Origin: Toxotes chatareus
Taxonomy: Eukaryota > Chordata > Actinopteri > Toxotidae
DNA: 64,000 nucleotides
Assembly (NCBI GenBank): GCA_016801885.1
Contig: CM028901.1
Span: 7,400,783-7,464,782, forward strand
Direction of reading: 5' to 3'
Each line of letters starts with the position of its first letter. Position 1 is the stretch's first letter. Below are positions 29,308 to 43,520 of the stretch, piece by piece. A program made the position numbers and the translations under genes. The notes below the pieces were generated by a model. It did not search any database. It saw nothing but the letters and a program-made list of their open reading frames with translations, and was not told the DNA's origin.

Positions 29308-31390
29308 CAGGTGATAGTTGTGCCCTACAGGGTCGTTGTTTGCTCTATGTGCAGCCAGACGATCGATGGGACGGCCACAGGATTGGCTTCCATACATCAC
29401 CAAGGACCTCGGGCAGGCTGACAGCATTTTACACCTTTTCTCTCCGTCTGTCTGTGTCTGTCGCTCTCACTTTCATTTTTCTCTCCTCTTTTTTTTGTTT
29501 CTGTGGCTCTATATGTCGGTTTATTCCTTTTCTCACCGGTGTACGTAATTCTTTTTTGCTCCCTTATCACCTCCTTTCCTCACCTGTCCCTCCTCCTCCT
29601 CCTGACTTGCATTCCAACCCTCCTCATCTCTGACCTTCTGTCACAGTGTCTCACTTGCTCACATTTCCCTTCAGTTTGTCTCCTTTCCATTCCTCTTTCT
29701 ATATTTGTAATCAGCCACTCTTGTACTCTTTCCCTCTGTTACCACCAGTCTCTAAGAAATCATGAAAACCTGCGAAACCAACCCTACGAGCGGCATCGAA
29801 CAGAGGCAGTCGGGCACACACACACACACTCACAAAGACAGCCTGTCCTGCTTATAATTAAAGAGTACCTCCCTCTTCCCTTTTCCCAAGCAGGCTCATA
29901 ATAGGAAATGCCCCCGTTATCTCTACGGGCACCAGCGTATTAATATAAGCGATAGACAAACAAGGTGTGGGTACGTGCTCTGCTATGCCTGCACTCTGAT
30001 AAAATGCAATAGAACAAGGCTGATGTTACATGGCCAGCCTTTTCAAACCGCTGTCCCCAAGGTTATTACACTCATCTAATGTAGTAATGTGCTGAGAGAA
30101 GGTGAAGAGCAGACAGGTGTGAAAAGAAAAGGGGGAAATGTGGGAAATTAAGTGAAAGATAGAGCTCTCCAGGGTCAAACATTATTATTATTTTTTTAAA
30201 GTGCAGTTTGGTCTTTTCCTTTTCAGTTGATTGGATAGAGGTTAGAGAAATGAATGTGGATGAGGTGAAAAAGCCAAGGGGCCAGAATCGACCTCATATT
30301 GTTATAAATATTGCACGAGAAAGGAAGGAAGAATACACTCCATTAAATTCTCTGTTCCATTCAGCGTAAGGCTGATTATTTACATTATTAATTTATCTGT
30401 TTCTTATTTGTTTGGTTGGCTGATACATTTTTCCAATTAACTGAAGCCTATAAAATAGATAGAAATAAGCAGTGAATACTAACATTTGAACCAGCTAACG
30501 ATTCCCGTTTTTGCCTGATAAATGGCTAAAACCATGAATAGTTTATCTAATTGTTCCTGGTTAACTACCTTCTAATTGACCGCTTATTTTCAGCACTAGA
30601 GGCCTGGTTGTATCCGAAAGTGGTCTCTCATAAAATATTGTGTAATTTTGTTGAATTTTCTTTCAGTAAGGAACAAGCAAGTCTGCCAATGAATATGCTA
30701 CTATGAAAGATAAGGTAACTTCCTATTTTTTTTTTTTTTTTTGTCTTTTCAGTGAGTGAGTGACTCTGCCCTCACTTTAATACTAGCAATAAAGGAAGTG
30801 ATCAGTTTTGATTTGCTGTCTTGCCTCAGAGTGTGTGATTGTTTGAAGCCATAATCTGGCTGGTACAGAGGAAATGACTGCCTGGTTTTATCCATTTTTC
30901 TCCAGAGAGTAGCCTTTAGTCTGATTGCAAATGACTGTTTACAGCAGGGAGAGTATTTGTTAATGGACTGTAGGGCATTATGTCACCAGAGAGCGCGATG
31001 TGTGTGTGTCTGTGTCTGTGTCTGTGTGTGTGTATGGGAGGATGAGAGCGAGGCAGCCAGTGTTTGTGTGGTCGAGTCTGACTGCAACAATTTGCAACAT
31101 GAGAATTGTAGGAAAGCTTGAGAAGGATGCAATTATAACCATTAGGACTGTTTGCACATGTTGTGCTTTCTCCGAAATGAGGGCATTGCTTACTGATATC
31201 TGCAAGTCATCCAGGGAATTTACTCTCCGTCTTCTTCTGTTTTCCCTGCTCCGTCCTCCTTCTCCTCCTCTTCCTCCTCCTTCCTATCTCTATCTCTGTC
31301 ACTGCTGAGCTCTTTGAATAAGCTGGTTGTTTGCCTCCGCTGGGTTGTGGTAAATATGCTTCACTATCAGAGTGGCAATAACAAAATGTA

Positions 31391-31449
31391 AAGGAAGGAA
31401 GAGAAAGAGAGAGAGAGGGGAAAAAAGAAAAGATATAGAGAGCGAGAGA
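31391..31449. repeat. GA-rich purine tract
   Basis: Nearly pure A/G on the plus strand. It is preceded about 100 bases earlier by a C/T tract at 31249-31287, so the two could pair as inverted low-complexity blocks. Confidence 0.8.
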
Positions 31450-32589
31450 GTGGCACAGACAGAGGGTTAGACAGAGAGTCCTGAATGAATGAGTAAATAG
31501 AATAAGAGAAAAGATGTTTGAGCCAAGTGGAAGAACAAAGAGTTGATTGTTGAGGTAAGCGAGGGACCTTTCAGTTGCTGTCCCCGATGTTTTTCTTAGA
31601 TTTGCCACTGAAAGACTTTATTTACTGAACAAGAATCACAAGAATTAATTGATATTAACTGAGAACTAATGCTTTATAGATCTGTTATAAGCCATTAACA
31701 AGAACAGAGTCTGGTTTGTCCTTTCTGTGTGGTATAATGCATTAATGACCTATAGCTTCAGGAGATGATGATTAAGTGTTACTAAAACTTTTAGTTACAA
31801 ATTATAAACCTATTTTATAGTTTGCTTTAAAGTTAATGTGTCTTTTCTTATTCTTTGGCCTGGTTTATGATTTAAATCATATTTCAAATGTGACAATCAG
31901 CTGCTTTTCTTGATAGAAAACTGAATACCTAACACCCCCGTGGGCTCTGGGAACTTGTTATAGGCATTTTTTTACTACTTGTAGATTTATACACCAAATA
32001 ATTGGCTGATTAATTGAGAAAATTAGCAGATTATGGTGTATTGAAAATAATAGCTAGTTGCAGCCCTGACATACAGTAGGGGATTAAAAGACTATACTGT
32101 GAGGACAAGAGGAAATGGAAAACATTAGGTCATGTGCTGCAGTTGAACCCTGACTGCTGCATCTTCACTCAGCTTTGTCAAAATGCTTATCTTTCACTTG
32201 TATAATCTTTTTTTCCCCAAAGCTCAGTGAAGCTGTGAAGAATACAGGTATGGCCCAGGGAGTAACGCGTTTGAAAAATGCCTACAAAGCCTAAATGCTC
32301 GAGTTGTGTTGCGGAAGCTGCACCTTTTCTTCCGATAGCAGGAGTGGGAGTTATGACAAGAGGAAGAAAAAAGAGGGGAAGGGAAGATGAAAGCAGTTTA
32401 CCTTCCAGTTTCTGGTAAAGGAAGTGAACTCAGTGCAAGAGAGAGGGAGAGAGGAGCTTTTGAAAAGAGAGAGATGTGAGCTTGAAAAACGAAGAGACCC
32501 ACCACAGTAGGGTGCTGTGCTGAGCTGCACTGACCGGCGACATAAAAAAGGTTTTGAACCGGAGCCAGCCCCCATGAGCGCTCTATGAA

Positions 32590-32758
32590 TACTGAGGGAC
32601 CGAGGAGAGGGGAGGAAAAAGGAGAGGAAATGATGGGAGGAGGGAGAGCTAAAGAAAATGGAGGATTAGAAGGGAGGGGTGAAGATGAAAAGAGGTGCAG
32701 GGAGACAAGAGGAGGGGAGGAAAGTGGAAAATAGGACAGGAAAGATGGAAAAAAAAAA
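32590..32758. repeat. polypurine tract (GGA/GAA-rich)
   Basis: About 170 bases of almost uninterrupted A/G on the plus strand, continuing a looser purine-rich area from 32343. Long antisense frames here read as Ser/Pro/Leu/Phe-rich low complexity and are not genes. Confidence 0.85.
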
Positions 32759-34779
32759 GTGGAACCAAGTGAAGTAAAGTGCTTTCCAGTGTCTTCTTTC
32801 AAGTTGACAGAGTTTAGGACGAAGCTCGGAGTAGACGTCTGTTATATTCAACTGCAAACATTCTTTGTACAAAAGGGGAGACGTGACACAGAAATTCAAA
32901 CACGAATACTCCCCTGGAGAACATACGAGGATATCAGTTTAACTTTAGGCTCTATTTAAGGTGGAGCTTTGGATATGGATCATTCAGAGATTGATTCAGG
33001 AGTGTCTCTGGGTCTGGAGGAATGCAGGAATGGACAGATGGAGCAGAGGATAGGGAAAGAAAAGGAGAGGAAGAGGAGGAAGAATTTGGAGAAACGAGCC
33101 AGTGGCAACTCTCAGGCAGACCAGAAAATGACAGCAGGAAATCCAAGTTGCAATCAGAGCTGCTTTATGCTAATTCACCAGACATAACAATCCTTAGAAA
33201 TTCTTAGCACTCAGAGCTAATATTTTCCCAGTCTTAGTCGATCCTTCATGTCAGGCTCTCTAACCCTGCAGACAGTTCGTAATCCTGTGTAGTTTTGGGT
33301 AAGAAATTGCATCATCTCAAAATCCTCAAAGTGTCAGTGGAATGTGAATGAGTGTCTGAGCAGAAAATTGGGTTCTTTGAACCAAGACTGAATTTTGTCT
33401 TTTTTTTTCCTTGTCAGGTCCTCAACTAACTAACAATTATATTCATATTTAATTGAAGATTATTGTTGATGAAATAATTTTGACATTAAATGTGAGAAAA
33501 TATTATATATTTTTAAAAAAGGATCAGTAGTAGTTACTGGTATAAGCTGATTTTGAATCCCTGCATACAGATGGCTGTTTGTAGGTGTTTCTTTTTTCAT
33601 TCTGTGCTTTGCCGCTGCATTGTTTCCCCGATTTGAATAAACGTTCAGAGAATTGTTCTCTCTCAAGTTGTCGGGAGCGATAAAAAAAACGGTCTGATGT
33701 TCTGGTTTTTTATCTCACATAAATAGGACCTGTTCAGTCCTCCTGTGTCGCGTTCGATAAAGAACAGGCTGCAGTGGCTGCTGCAGCGCTAAAGCAGGAG
33801 AGACGCAGGATGGGGGAATTCCACAGCAGCCTCCACTGGGTATTATTTGTCAGTTTTCTCCCCTCCCCTCCCCACATAAGCACTTTTTTTCCCCGTTTCA
33901 TTGTGATGCTATACACACATACGCAGACCCGTGGCTATAAAACACACGTCCGGTCATAAACCGGTAAATTAAAAGCCTGACTCAGAGCAACAAATGAGGC
34001 TGGGGAATTAGCTTCTTTTCAACCGTGTTATAAAGGTTATTTTTAGACTCTTCTCAGCCACACAATGCCTCTTAAAAAAAACAAAGTGGGTAGGGGGTAG
34101 CTTTTGAATACAGATCTCTGGCTGTGTGTCAGTGGGTAAATAGCATGATGTAAAAGGGTTTTTCTTATGACGTGTAGATGAAAAAGTGATGTGTAGATTC
34201 AAAACTGAGATTAGATTTTCTAAAATCAGTCTGGGTTTTCATGTCTCTGTTTATGACTGACTCACACTAAGAGACCTTCCCCTCTTTCCCTCCAAATACG
34301 TAAATGAACAAACCCCCTGCCTTGTGCACATACACACAGAAATCAGTGTTGGCCCTCAGCCTCCACAGTAACTAATCACTCAGACAGCATGGCCGTGCCC
34401 TCTCATTAAGCATGCTGTACGCTGAAAGCAACACTGCTAATGACTCTGCATTGCCTGTTACAGGCACAATACTCTCAGGCTTAATGCCATAATAGCTGGC
34501 TTAAGCCACACAAACTCCACAGACAGACAGACGGCACTCCTGCCCAGCTGCTTCATCTCTGCAGAGGTGTGTTGGGAAAAGGGAAACTTCTGGACAGTGT
34601 GGGATTTTTCTGCCGTGAGATATTCAGACTAGCAGCAAAATAGCTGTCAGTTAACATGTGCAGACTCTGTGCTTTCCCATATCCTATCAATAAACAGAAA
34701 CTATGCAGAGATTGTAACATAAAGCCCCCTGCGGTGCTCTCCCAACAATACCAACACTGTTCCAGAAACTTCACATCCC

Positions 34780-34965
34780 ATTTGTTCTGACGTCGGCGCT
34801 GCCGGTTCACTCCGAGCTTTTTTCGCACTCGTTTTCTGCGCTGTCATCTTGCATCCGCTGATGGTTGTAAGGGAGCATACAGCTCGCTCATCTGTTCTAG
34901 CAGAGTTAGCCTGCTTGTGCTTCATGAGCTTGACAGCGTCGTCCGAGCACGCACAGATTCCATCA
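34780..34965. promoter_or_regulatory. CpG-rich patch with CRE-like site inside pag1 intron 1
   Basis: TGACGTCG at 34788-34795 resembles a CREB/ATF site. It is followed by a cluster of CpGs (CGGCGC, TTCGCAC, CGTCGTCCGAGCACG) over about 170 bases, unusual for this intron. It could be an alternative promoter or enhancer; there is no further support in the sequence. Confidence 0.3.
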
Positions 34966-37900
34966 AGAAGAATTTGCAGGAGAGCAAATCACAGTAGAGC
35001 TGAATCTGAGTCAGTATTTTACACACAATCTGCTCCACAAATATAGAGGCAGGGCTCACAAACATTATACAGTCATGTTTGAACTTCACATTCCTTAACA
35101 TGATGTTACTAAGTAAAGTGGGTTTTCCACGTCATGCTCTGACTTCTTTTGACTTTTGTCTGTCAGTTGACCCCAAACAGTCTTTCGTATTGTCTCGTGC
35201 TGTTAGCTGGTGATGAATTGCATGGATAGAGTAACAGCATTGATTTTTCTTTCTCAGTGTAAGGTAGCATATTGACTGTCTCAGTAACTCAATCACCTGG
35301 ATAATGGCACAGAGGAGAAACTGTGTGTATGTATATAAGTGTAGAGTTTCCTTACACCCTCTCATACCTTCAGGTATGAAAGGGTGGATGTACTGTGTGA
35401 ATAGATGTGTTTGCAGGAGGTGTCAGTCCATGTCTTTGTATTGTGTCTTCATGCATACGCAAGTGTTTTTTTTTTTTTTTTTTATGCCTGTGAGTGCCTG
35501 TCAGTGTGTATGTGTGCAGTTCTGAAAGGTCCACATTATAAGCCTCTTGGCAACAAGCAAATGGAGAACCACCGAGTTCTGTTGTGCTTGTTCATCGTCA
35601 AGGTCCTGTCGCCCTGGGTTACAGGGTTGCTAGGGGATGGATAGGCAGACTGGCATCACCAAAGTGCCAGCAAGGCATGTGGGCTCTCTGCATCCTGATT
35701 TCCTGTTCTTTTTCCTCACCATCCTCGCCTTCCTGCTGTACCTGGAGAGAGTTGTGAATTTATTTTGCCTTTATGAATTAAAGTCACAGATTTTGATTTA
35801 AAAATTAAACTGGTTTCCAAAGAGTCATGAAGTTTATATGGTACTCTTCATTTGGATTCATCCAAATAAATGAGCTTTCTTAGGGTTTGATTATGTATGG
35901 ATTTGTCAGAAGTTGCTACTCAGAAAGGTAACCCAGCTACTAAGTTGTGCAGACGCCTTGAGTGTAATAACAGACGATTTGGGGAATAGGAAACAAAGTT
36001 TGTGTACTTGTGGATATTTGTCTGTCGGTTAAACTGCTGCATAAACAGGGTGTGTTCTGCCCTTGCAAACAGGAAGCAAGCGCACTGTTTCATCTTCCTC
36101 CTACTCCAGTCTAAACCACGCCAGTCACTTCTATTCTATCAAAGTTAGTCACTTTCAAATCGTACGTTATGGGCAGAGTTCCTGTTTGTTTCCAATTATT
36201 GAGTTTCATGGTTATGAGTGCGTGTTTTTTCACTGTAAACGATTGAATCCCTTTAATCAACGGTGTCATTTATTATTATTGTAAAGCTCGTAAATAATCA
36301 TGATGCTCAATCAGGATTGATGTTTTAAGATACGTTGTGGTTGTAGAGTGTGCATTTGAGTTTGTGTGGATGTGTGTGTTTGTGAGAGTTAAAGAGGAAA
36401 GGAGTGGAGGTTTGAGGCGCCAGCAAAGAGGATATGTCTGGCAGCTGTGTCATTTTGTAGAGTAAAGGCTTATGGGAGACTTACAACAAATGAGCAGCAG
36501 GACCCCCCCTTCACACTCACACACACACACAACTTTCCCTCTACTGTATGTTTGTGTGTTTAAGAGGTGTTCATCGCTCAGTTGCTGCCAGTGATTCGTG
36601 ACTGTGGTATTCACAGCAGCTGGCACTGCTTTAGTCACAGTCTACCTGTGACGTTTATGGCATTACTATATGGTTACTATAGTGTTATTATAGTATTATT
36701 TAAATGTCCAATTACACATTGCCAGTGCCTTCTAAACATCTAACCCATAAATTCTAGTGTTATCAGTGTCAGTGCTACTTGAACATGATTACAGAATATG
36801 AGTTATTGTATAAACTTGTGAAAAGGCCAAACCTGCTCACACACACTCCAACAGACACACACACACCCCGGACACATTCCAGTGATGTTCAAAGCCAGTC
36901 AGTTGTCTGGCATAATCGATGTGTAATGTGCTTGTGAAAGCTTGTGTGTACTTGTATTTATTTTCGTCTTGTGAATGTGTCATCTCACACTCTCGTACGC
37001 CGCACTTCAAGGTTGTTATATCCACCAGGGCATCCCTGAGTGTCTCTGAGGCCGGTGATATGCATTGTAATTTTTTTACAGCCTGTTACTGGGGACACGC
37101 TGCTTTGGTGCGACATGGCCTGCCGAGCGATAACGAAGCCCGGGGAGGGTGTTCGTCCTCTGAACATCAGGAGGGGTGTTAACAAGCTTTTCTTGATCCC
37201 CTGGGTGTATGTCAAACACACACTCGTACAGATGTGTGGTTAAACACAGGCTCTCTCACATGAAAGCATAAATCAACTGTGGAACAATTACATTCTCAGT
37301 TCAGAATTCATTCACAGCTGACTAGGAGCAGTAAGGAAACTTTAATATTCTGCCTGTACCCCAGCTTCTCAGTCAAAGTCATGGATTCAGTTTGGCCCCA
37401 CAGCTTTCACAGGTCTATAAGTGCTGTGACTAATTTAATTATTTTCATTAATTATTAATGTATATTTTTTCAAGTAACTTATGAATAATTGTTTCTATGT
37501 AGGGGCACACACATTGACAAATGCTGACCGTATGTCATCAAAGCCAATATTGTCATACTGTATATTCTAACAGGAATCATGTCACTGGAACTGCCACTAA
37601 CAATTATTTTCACTAGCAATGTATGCGCCATTTAATTTCTCTATTAAGCGATTAATCATTTGGTGTCTAAAATGTGAGAACAAAAACAACTACAAAAAAA
37701 ATGCAGCTGACTAGCTGTACTCCAGCAAACACCAATTCCCTCTTCCATTATATCTTGTCACTCTCTAGACTCAAAACAACCCCAAACAAACCCCTGCCTG
37801 TGGCAGAAAAAAGTGTCATTGATTGTTTTTCTGTCAGTGAACTCATCAGTTGTTTGTAAGAAAACTGGATAGACTGACACTTAAAAAGCCACACTGACAT

Positions 37901-39768
37901 TTGAAATTGATCTCCCTGTCATTTCAGGCCCATGAAGCTACATTCAAATACTAAAAGACTATAAGCATAGCTGCACTGTCAGCAGCTCCTCTTCATGGGT
38001 CAGTGCACTAATGAACACCATGTGTGCCGTGTTTTTATTTTTTTTTCATTCCAGGTTGTTGCTCCTAACTTTGCAACCAATAAACTGTATATTTCCCCCA
38101 GAAACTGTGTGACTCTCTACTCAGAAAATTTCAGAATCAGGCTATGGAGCTCATTACTGAATCATCATATGGGCCAGCAGCTCGATGCGTTGTTCAATTA
38201 TTCATAGGGGTAAACTCTGAGGCGAATAACAAGTTCCTCTGTCTTCAGTTAGGATTGTATACCTGTGTGCAACATGAGCTATAGATCCTGGGTAAATAAC
38301 CTCCTATTAGACGATTTTTATGTTCTCCCAAAGGTGCTGAGATTCTGCAGTTTTCTCAAGGGGGCTAAATTGAGTCTCCCAGCGTCTTGTCGTACTTCAG
38401 CAGTCATTTCGCGTCTTCTTCTTCCGCTTCACTGCATCTCTCTCATTTCCTGTAGAAGTCAAAGAGGATGGGTTTAGGGGCTTTTTGGAATAACTCCAAA
38501 CATCTGTTATAACTTCCTCTACCTTTATGGAGCTACACATGAAAGGGCTCTTGGCTTGAGTTTTAGTGTTTCAGTCTAATTTAATGGGGCCGTCATGAAG
38601 TATTTGTTCCATCACATTTTCTTGGGTTTTAGGTTCCTGAGAGAGTCACTTGTCTTTCAACCTTAGATTTACCCTTGAAAAGTTAAAAATATATATTTTC
38701 AGCCCACTTTTCTTGCTAGATATCACAAAAAATGCATGTTTTTTTTTTTGTGGCTTTCATATTCCCTTTGAAATATTTTTTCTTTCACTCATGAGGTTTT
38801 TCCAAAACAATTGAGTCAGTGTCTGCATGGACAGTTTTGCAGACAAAACACACTATAATAGGACTTGAAAGCGAGAGTTTGTCTCCCTGCTAAAGAAAGA
38901 ATATCCCGCTCTAAACAATGAGAGCCCACCCTTGACAGCTTCAAACGCCTGTGAGCCTGTTTTTGCAGCGGTTGTGGCTTGTTTAGTCCCACTAACATGG
39001 ACTGAAACCAGCTGTTTATTAGAGGTCTGTCAGCAGAACAATAGCTGGGGTAGCCACATGCATAAGGAAGTGTAGCTCAGCTAAGCTAAGTGACAAGGCT
39101 AACCACGGGACGAGGCCAAAACACAGGAAATTAGCTTCTGTTTACTTTTGCTTGTCTAGACTTGTTCCTACTAATTAAGTGCAAAGAGCCCCCGTGTGCA
39201 TTTCTGATCTCTAAGGAATGAACTCTCAAGGTTACTGCTGCCCGTTTCATTGTTTGTGCTGCTTTTGAAATGAAGCAGTGTTTGACCCATTTGTGGCCCC
39301 CAGGACTGTGAGCTGTTGGCGTTAGCCCTACAATAATCCCCCAGCGACCCAGAAAGTCATTTGTGGTGGTGGCAGGTGGTTATGTGGGCCATAGGCCTAA
39401 TAACACAACAATGGCATCATATGGATGAGGAAGTGTTAAAGGCAGCAGGGGTTTGGCTTCTCGGTGTACATTATTGAACGCACCATGTCAAATTTAGACC
39501 TGATCACTGCACTACCCTTGAAGTTTGAGCTTTGTGCGCTACAATTGTATAGGATTAAAGTTGTCTAAAAGCTTCTGAAGTGCATTTTGGGTATGTGAAC
39601 TGCCACTCAATGTGTCAGCGCGCGCACACACACACACACAGAATTGTAGAAAATGTGGTGTGTGTGACCCAGAGGGTTTTATTAACAGGAGAAGGGTTGA
39701 TGTCACTCATCCAAACCATCCATGCGTAGGATTAGAATGAAGTATGGTGTGTGTATATCTATGTGTTT

Positions 39769-39793
39769 GTGTATGTGTGTGTGTGTGTGTGTG
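39769..39793. repeat. (GT)n microsatellite
   Basis: A GT-rich run with slight interruptions upstream, within pag1 intron 1. Confidence 0.85.
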
Positions 39794-42700
39794 TCCACCA
39801 CAGATGAACCATGTTACTAAGGTGAGGGATAGTAAGAATAATACTGTCTGAGTTTTTCATTAAGTCTTAGTACCCCTGCTTTAGCTTTAGCTTTATCCCC
39901 GACGCTAATGTCTTCAGTATAGCTGATTGCAGCTATATCATTTTACCCATAATTCTGCATGATTTTGTACAAAGTACATTTAGTACAAAACAAAGGGGTG
40001 AAGGTTGATATATTTCCCAGAATGCAGCTGCATTCCTATAACCTCTCATGGGGCCTTTTGGAGGACAGTGCAAAGAGAGAGGGGGTAAACCAAGAGGACA
40101 ATCCCAACAAACTGCACAGTTCTCTGGGGTATCTTTTTCCAGATGTGGCCCTTGTCTCACGGCCTCTGATGAAGCACTCTGAAAGTGTATGTGTGTGTGT
40201 GTATGCGTGTGGGTGGCCTGTTTACATTCCACTGATTCCTCATGGGGGTTCCTGTTCTCTATCCTCTGTTCCCTAGCTTATTTGCTTGGGAAGGTACGTG
40301 TGAATGTGTGTGTTTAGGGTATTTTTAGATTTCTCTCTGGAATACAATTAGTAACTGTCCTCAGATCAGCATTTACTCCTGGTCAAACTTCACAAACACA
40401 CACATCCTGATGAACTCTCTAACTTTGGATTCAACTCCTGTTGGAGTTTAAAGTTCAGATGTGTTGTTCACATAAACTGTTTGCACCTGAATGCACCGTC
40501 CTGTTCCTGTCAGCTTTGTGTCCCGAGCACAGTTGTTTTATATAAAGCCATCCTCTGTGTTTATTTTCAAATTAAAGTTTGTAATTTCTCCCTCTTCCAA
40601 ACTCAGTCCTCTTATCAAGATTTCTAGGAAATCTTAACACAACAAATTTCTGGTTGGAAGAGCAGAGATTGCAGCTGTCATTTTTGTGCCCAAGCAGCTT
40701 ATAGGGCAAAATCTGCAATCTCTTCTCTGGCTCCGTTCACACTCTTAATTCCTCCTCAAGAGATGATTTTATTCTCCTTGCTGTGTCAGCTTATGTTGAA
40801 CTATGTTGCCTTTTCTATTTTCCCTCTTAATCCCCAGAAACAACAGTCATACAAAGTCAAGCCTGGATTTGTGCTCTTTTTAAAAAAAACAAACAAAAAC
40901 AAACATTATTTTCACTGTATTTATGTTTTGTTGGAGAGTAAACAGGAGAGAAAGGCTGGAGTGACAGCTAATAGAGAAGATGCCATGTTACAAAGATCAA
41001 GAGGTGGTTTACTTCACTCACTATCTATACTTCCTCCTTTGAGAAAGTCTAAATCTACACTGAGTAACATCCTGTCTGCACTGATAGCATGACTCGTAAT
41101 AACTGATGCGATGCCGATAGACACTTGGGAAATTCTTAAGTAACCAAGCTATAACTTCAAGTCATCGTCTCCATAATATGATGTCATGTGCTGCATTTGA
41201 CATTTCACCTGGGGCTGATAGCAACAGGAAAGAAAATCCCCATCAGCAGCACTCAAGAGGTCAGAGCAGTGTGGAGAGTGTGTGCGTTGTGCAGTGTGTT
41301 AAGTGTCTGGGGCTTTGCTAATGGGCTAATATGAGTTTGCGGTCAGGAGAATTGAGAGGTAATTTACAAACTCTGTAACACAACGGCTCTTGATTTCGAG
41401 GGGCACTCGGAAAGAGTGTGTGTTGGGTTAGAGTTCAGACGTGTGTGTTCTGAGTGGTGCACCGTGGTGTTTATACCAGCAGGTGACAGATTAAAATGAC
41501 TGCGTTAGTTTTTGCCTTAGAAGCCACAAAAATGACTTGGTGCAGGCGATGGATAATGGTTTGGATTAAAGTAACTTCTGCATTAAGGGTAAGGGTTTTT
41601 TGTTGTCATGGCTAAAATAATAACTAAATCCACCTGAACTACTGTCACTGCAGATTTTGTGGCTCTGTGACAACTTTACACAATTTCCTCCTGTGGTCCT
41701 GATGGACATGAGTCATTTCTCTTACACCCCTGTGGTAAATGTATGTCATCATTGGGCATTTGCTGAAAGTACTGATGATGCTGCGTTTCTTCGAAGGACA
41801 GTCTCGAAGAAACACAAATGCTTTCATATAGGCCACAGGCTCGGTTTGCTGAAGTAAGTGCTAAAGCCTTAGTGTAACAGGCTCTGTATAATGTGTGACT
41901 CCACTAGCAAAATGTCCCGTAGTGACAGTAAATATATATAACTATATAACTCTGTCAGTGGGTAAATACTGTTGGTGGCTGTGTAAATTTGCCAGTTCAT
42001 AGGAGATATGTCTGAGATATGTTATGTAACACAAATGAAGCAAACTCTCATGTCCCCTGCGTGAACATGTTAGTGTTGTGACTCACTGAGGTGCTGCTGA
42101 GAAATGGGTGTAATGCATTTTCAGTGCTACATTGGTCATAGGACATGTCAGCTAGCTCGATAAAATAACTTGTTGATGACTGACTCATACATACCGTATA
42201 ATCTACCCTTATCCAGATACATATTTACTTGTTTTTACTGGAAATTTTCACCAGTTCTTGAGAGACATACCGGTGAACCACCAGTGATGAGTCAACTGGG
42301 GTGACTGGCCAGCCAGTAAATGGCAGAACAGGAATAGATGCAGACTTCTCATCCATCAACATAACACAGAGTCAGAGGGTTGCTTAAGAAGCCAGCTTCA
42401 CTGGTGTAAGGCCCAGCTATGCTACATAAAGTTATTAGATACCAGATTTGGAACCTAGTTGAACACAGACAGCTCTCACCACCATCATCACCACACCAAA
42501 TGAGGGAATATCTCTTCAAGTTTTGTGTTAATCTTTGCCAGTGGAGTTCAGATGACTTAAAGAATCCATGCTCTGTTTTTAAATTGTCATCCATCTGTAT
42601 TGTACACAGTTGATCAGCACTATTCATTTTATGAAAGCCTGTGTCTGTATGCCACATACTTTCCTTCTCAGTCCCTCTGTGTCAGTCTGTGAATAATATC

Positions 42701-43040
42701 AGTGAGTGTCACCTCTGTCTGCCTCGCTGTCTCCACACATCTTGCCACATTATCCACCCACTGTGTCAAAATGGATTTGCCTCTGGCCACCTCAGCTTCC
42801 TTGAAAGTGTCAGTGTGAAGGTGTCTCAGTCGCGTTTTCCTCTTAGGCTGCTGCCTGCACACCCAGTGCTTTAATGTATTCTTTCACTTTTCTCTTTCCT
42901 TCTTTCTCCCTCCATGTCTCTCTGTCACGCTGATGTCTGTCTGTCGCCTGTTAATTGGTTCATCTCTATTTGGATGACGCTACGTGTGTGTGTGTGTCCA
43001 TTTCTCGCTGTATTTTTGTGTCTAAATTCCCGAGTGTGCT

Positions 43041-43062
43041 TGCATGTGTGTGTGTGTGTGTG
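43041..43062. repeat. (TG)n microsatellite
   Basis: A short TG run within pag1 intron 1, with similar GT runs 60 bases before and about 20 bases after. Confidence 0.85.
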
Positions 43063-43520
43063 TAAATAATCGTGCACGTGTGTGTGTGACTGACAGCAGA
43101 TTTTCCGCCACCAGCAGGCGTTCTGTTTGCTGCTCTGATGCACATTCAGTTGGTTCATTTGGTTTTCAGCTCTCCCTTGGGACACACTGAGCCACCCCCA
43201 TTAACTGATTTGAGAAGGGCTGTGACAGCCACTGCTGCTTTGTAAATAAGTATTCTGCCACGTTATGTATTTATTATACATGATTTGTCGCTCTAGTTCA
43301 TGTAGGTGTTGAATATAGGAAGCAGTTTGTTGACAGAGGAGGTTTAGCTGTGTGATTATGCAGTTTTTGGTTTCAGTTGTGCTTGTAAAGAGGCATCTGC
43401 AGCAAATAATCATTCTCTGCTGTCTTCACTGGCAACCAACAGGTGACAAGTGATAAGTAGTTGGTCAAACAGCCCACTTTAACTGTTATAATGCAGTTAG
43501 CTTGTTAGAAATATTATTAG

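Noticed and set aside
31207..31608. 133-codon minus-strand frame
   Set aside because: It covers GA and CT tracts and has a low-complexity translation.
39061..39120. AGCTCAGCTAAGCTAAG motif resembling the repeat at 43521
   Set aside because: The match is too short and isolated to call a repeat copy.
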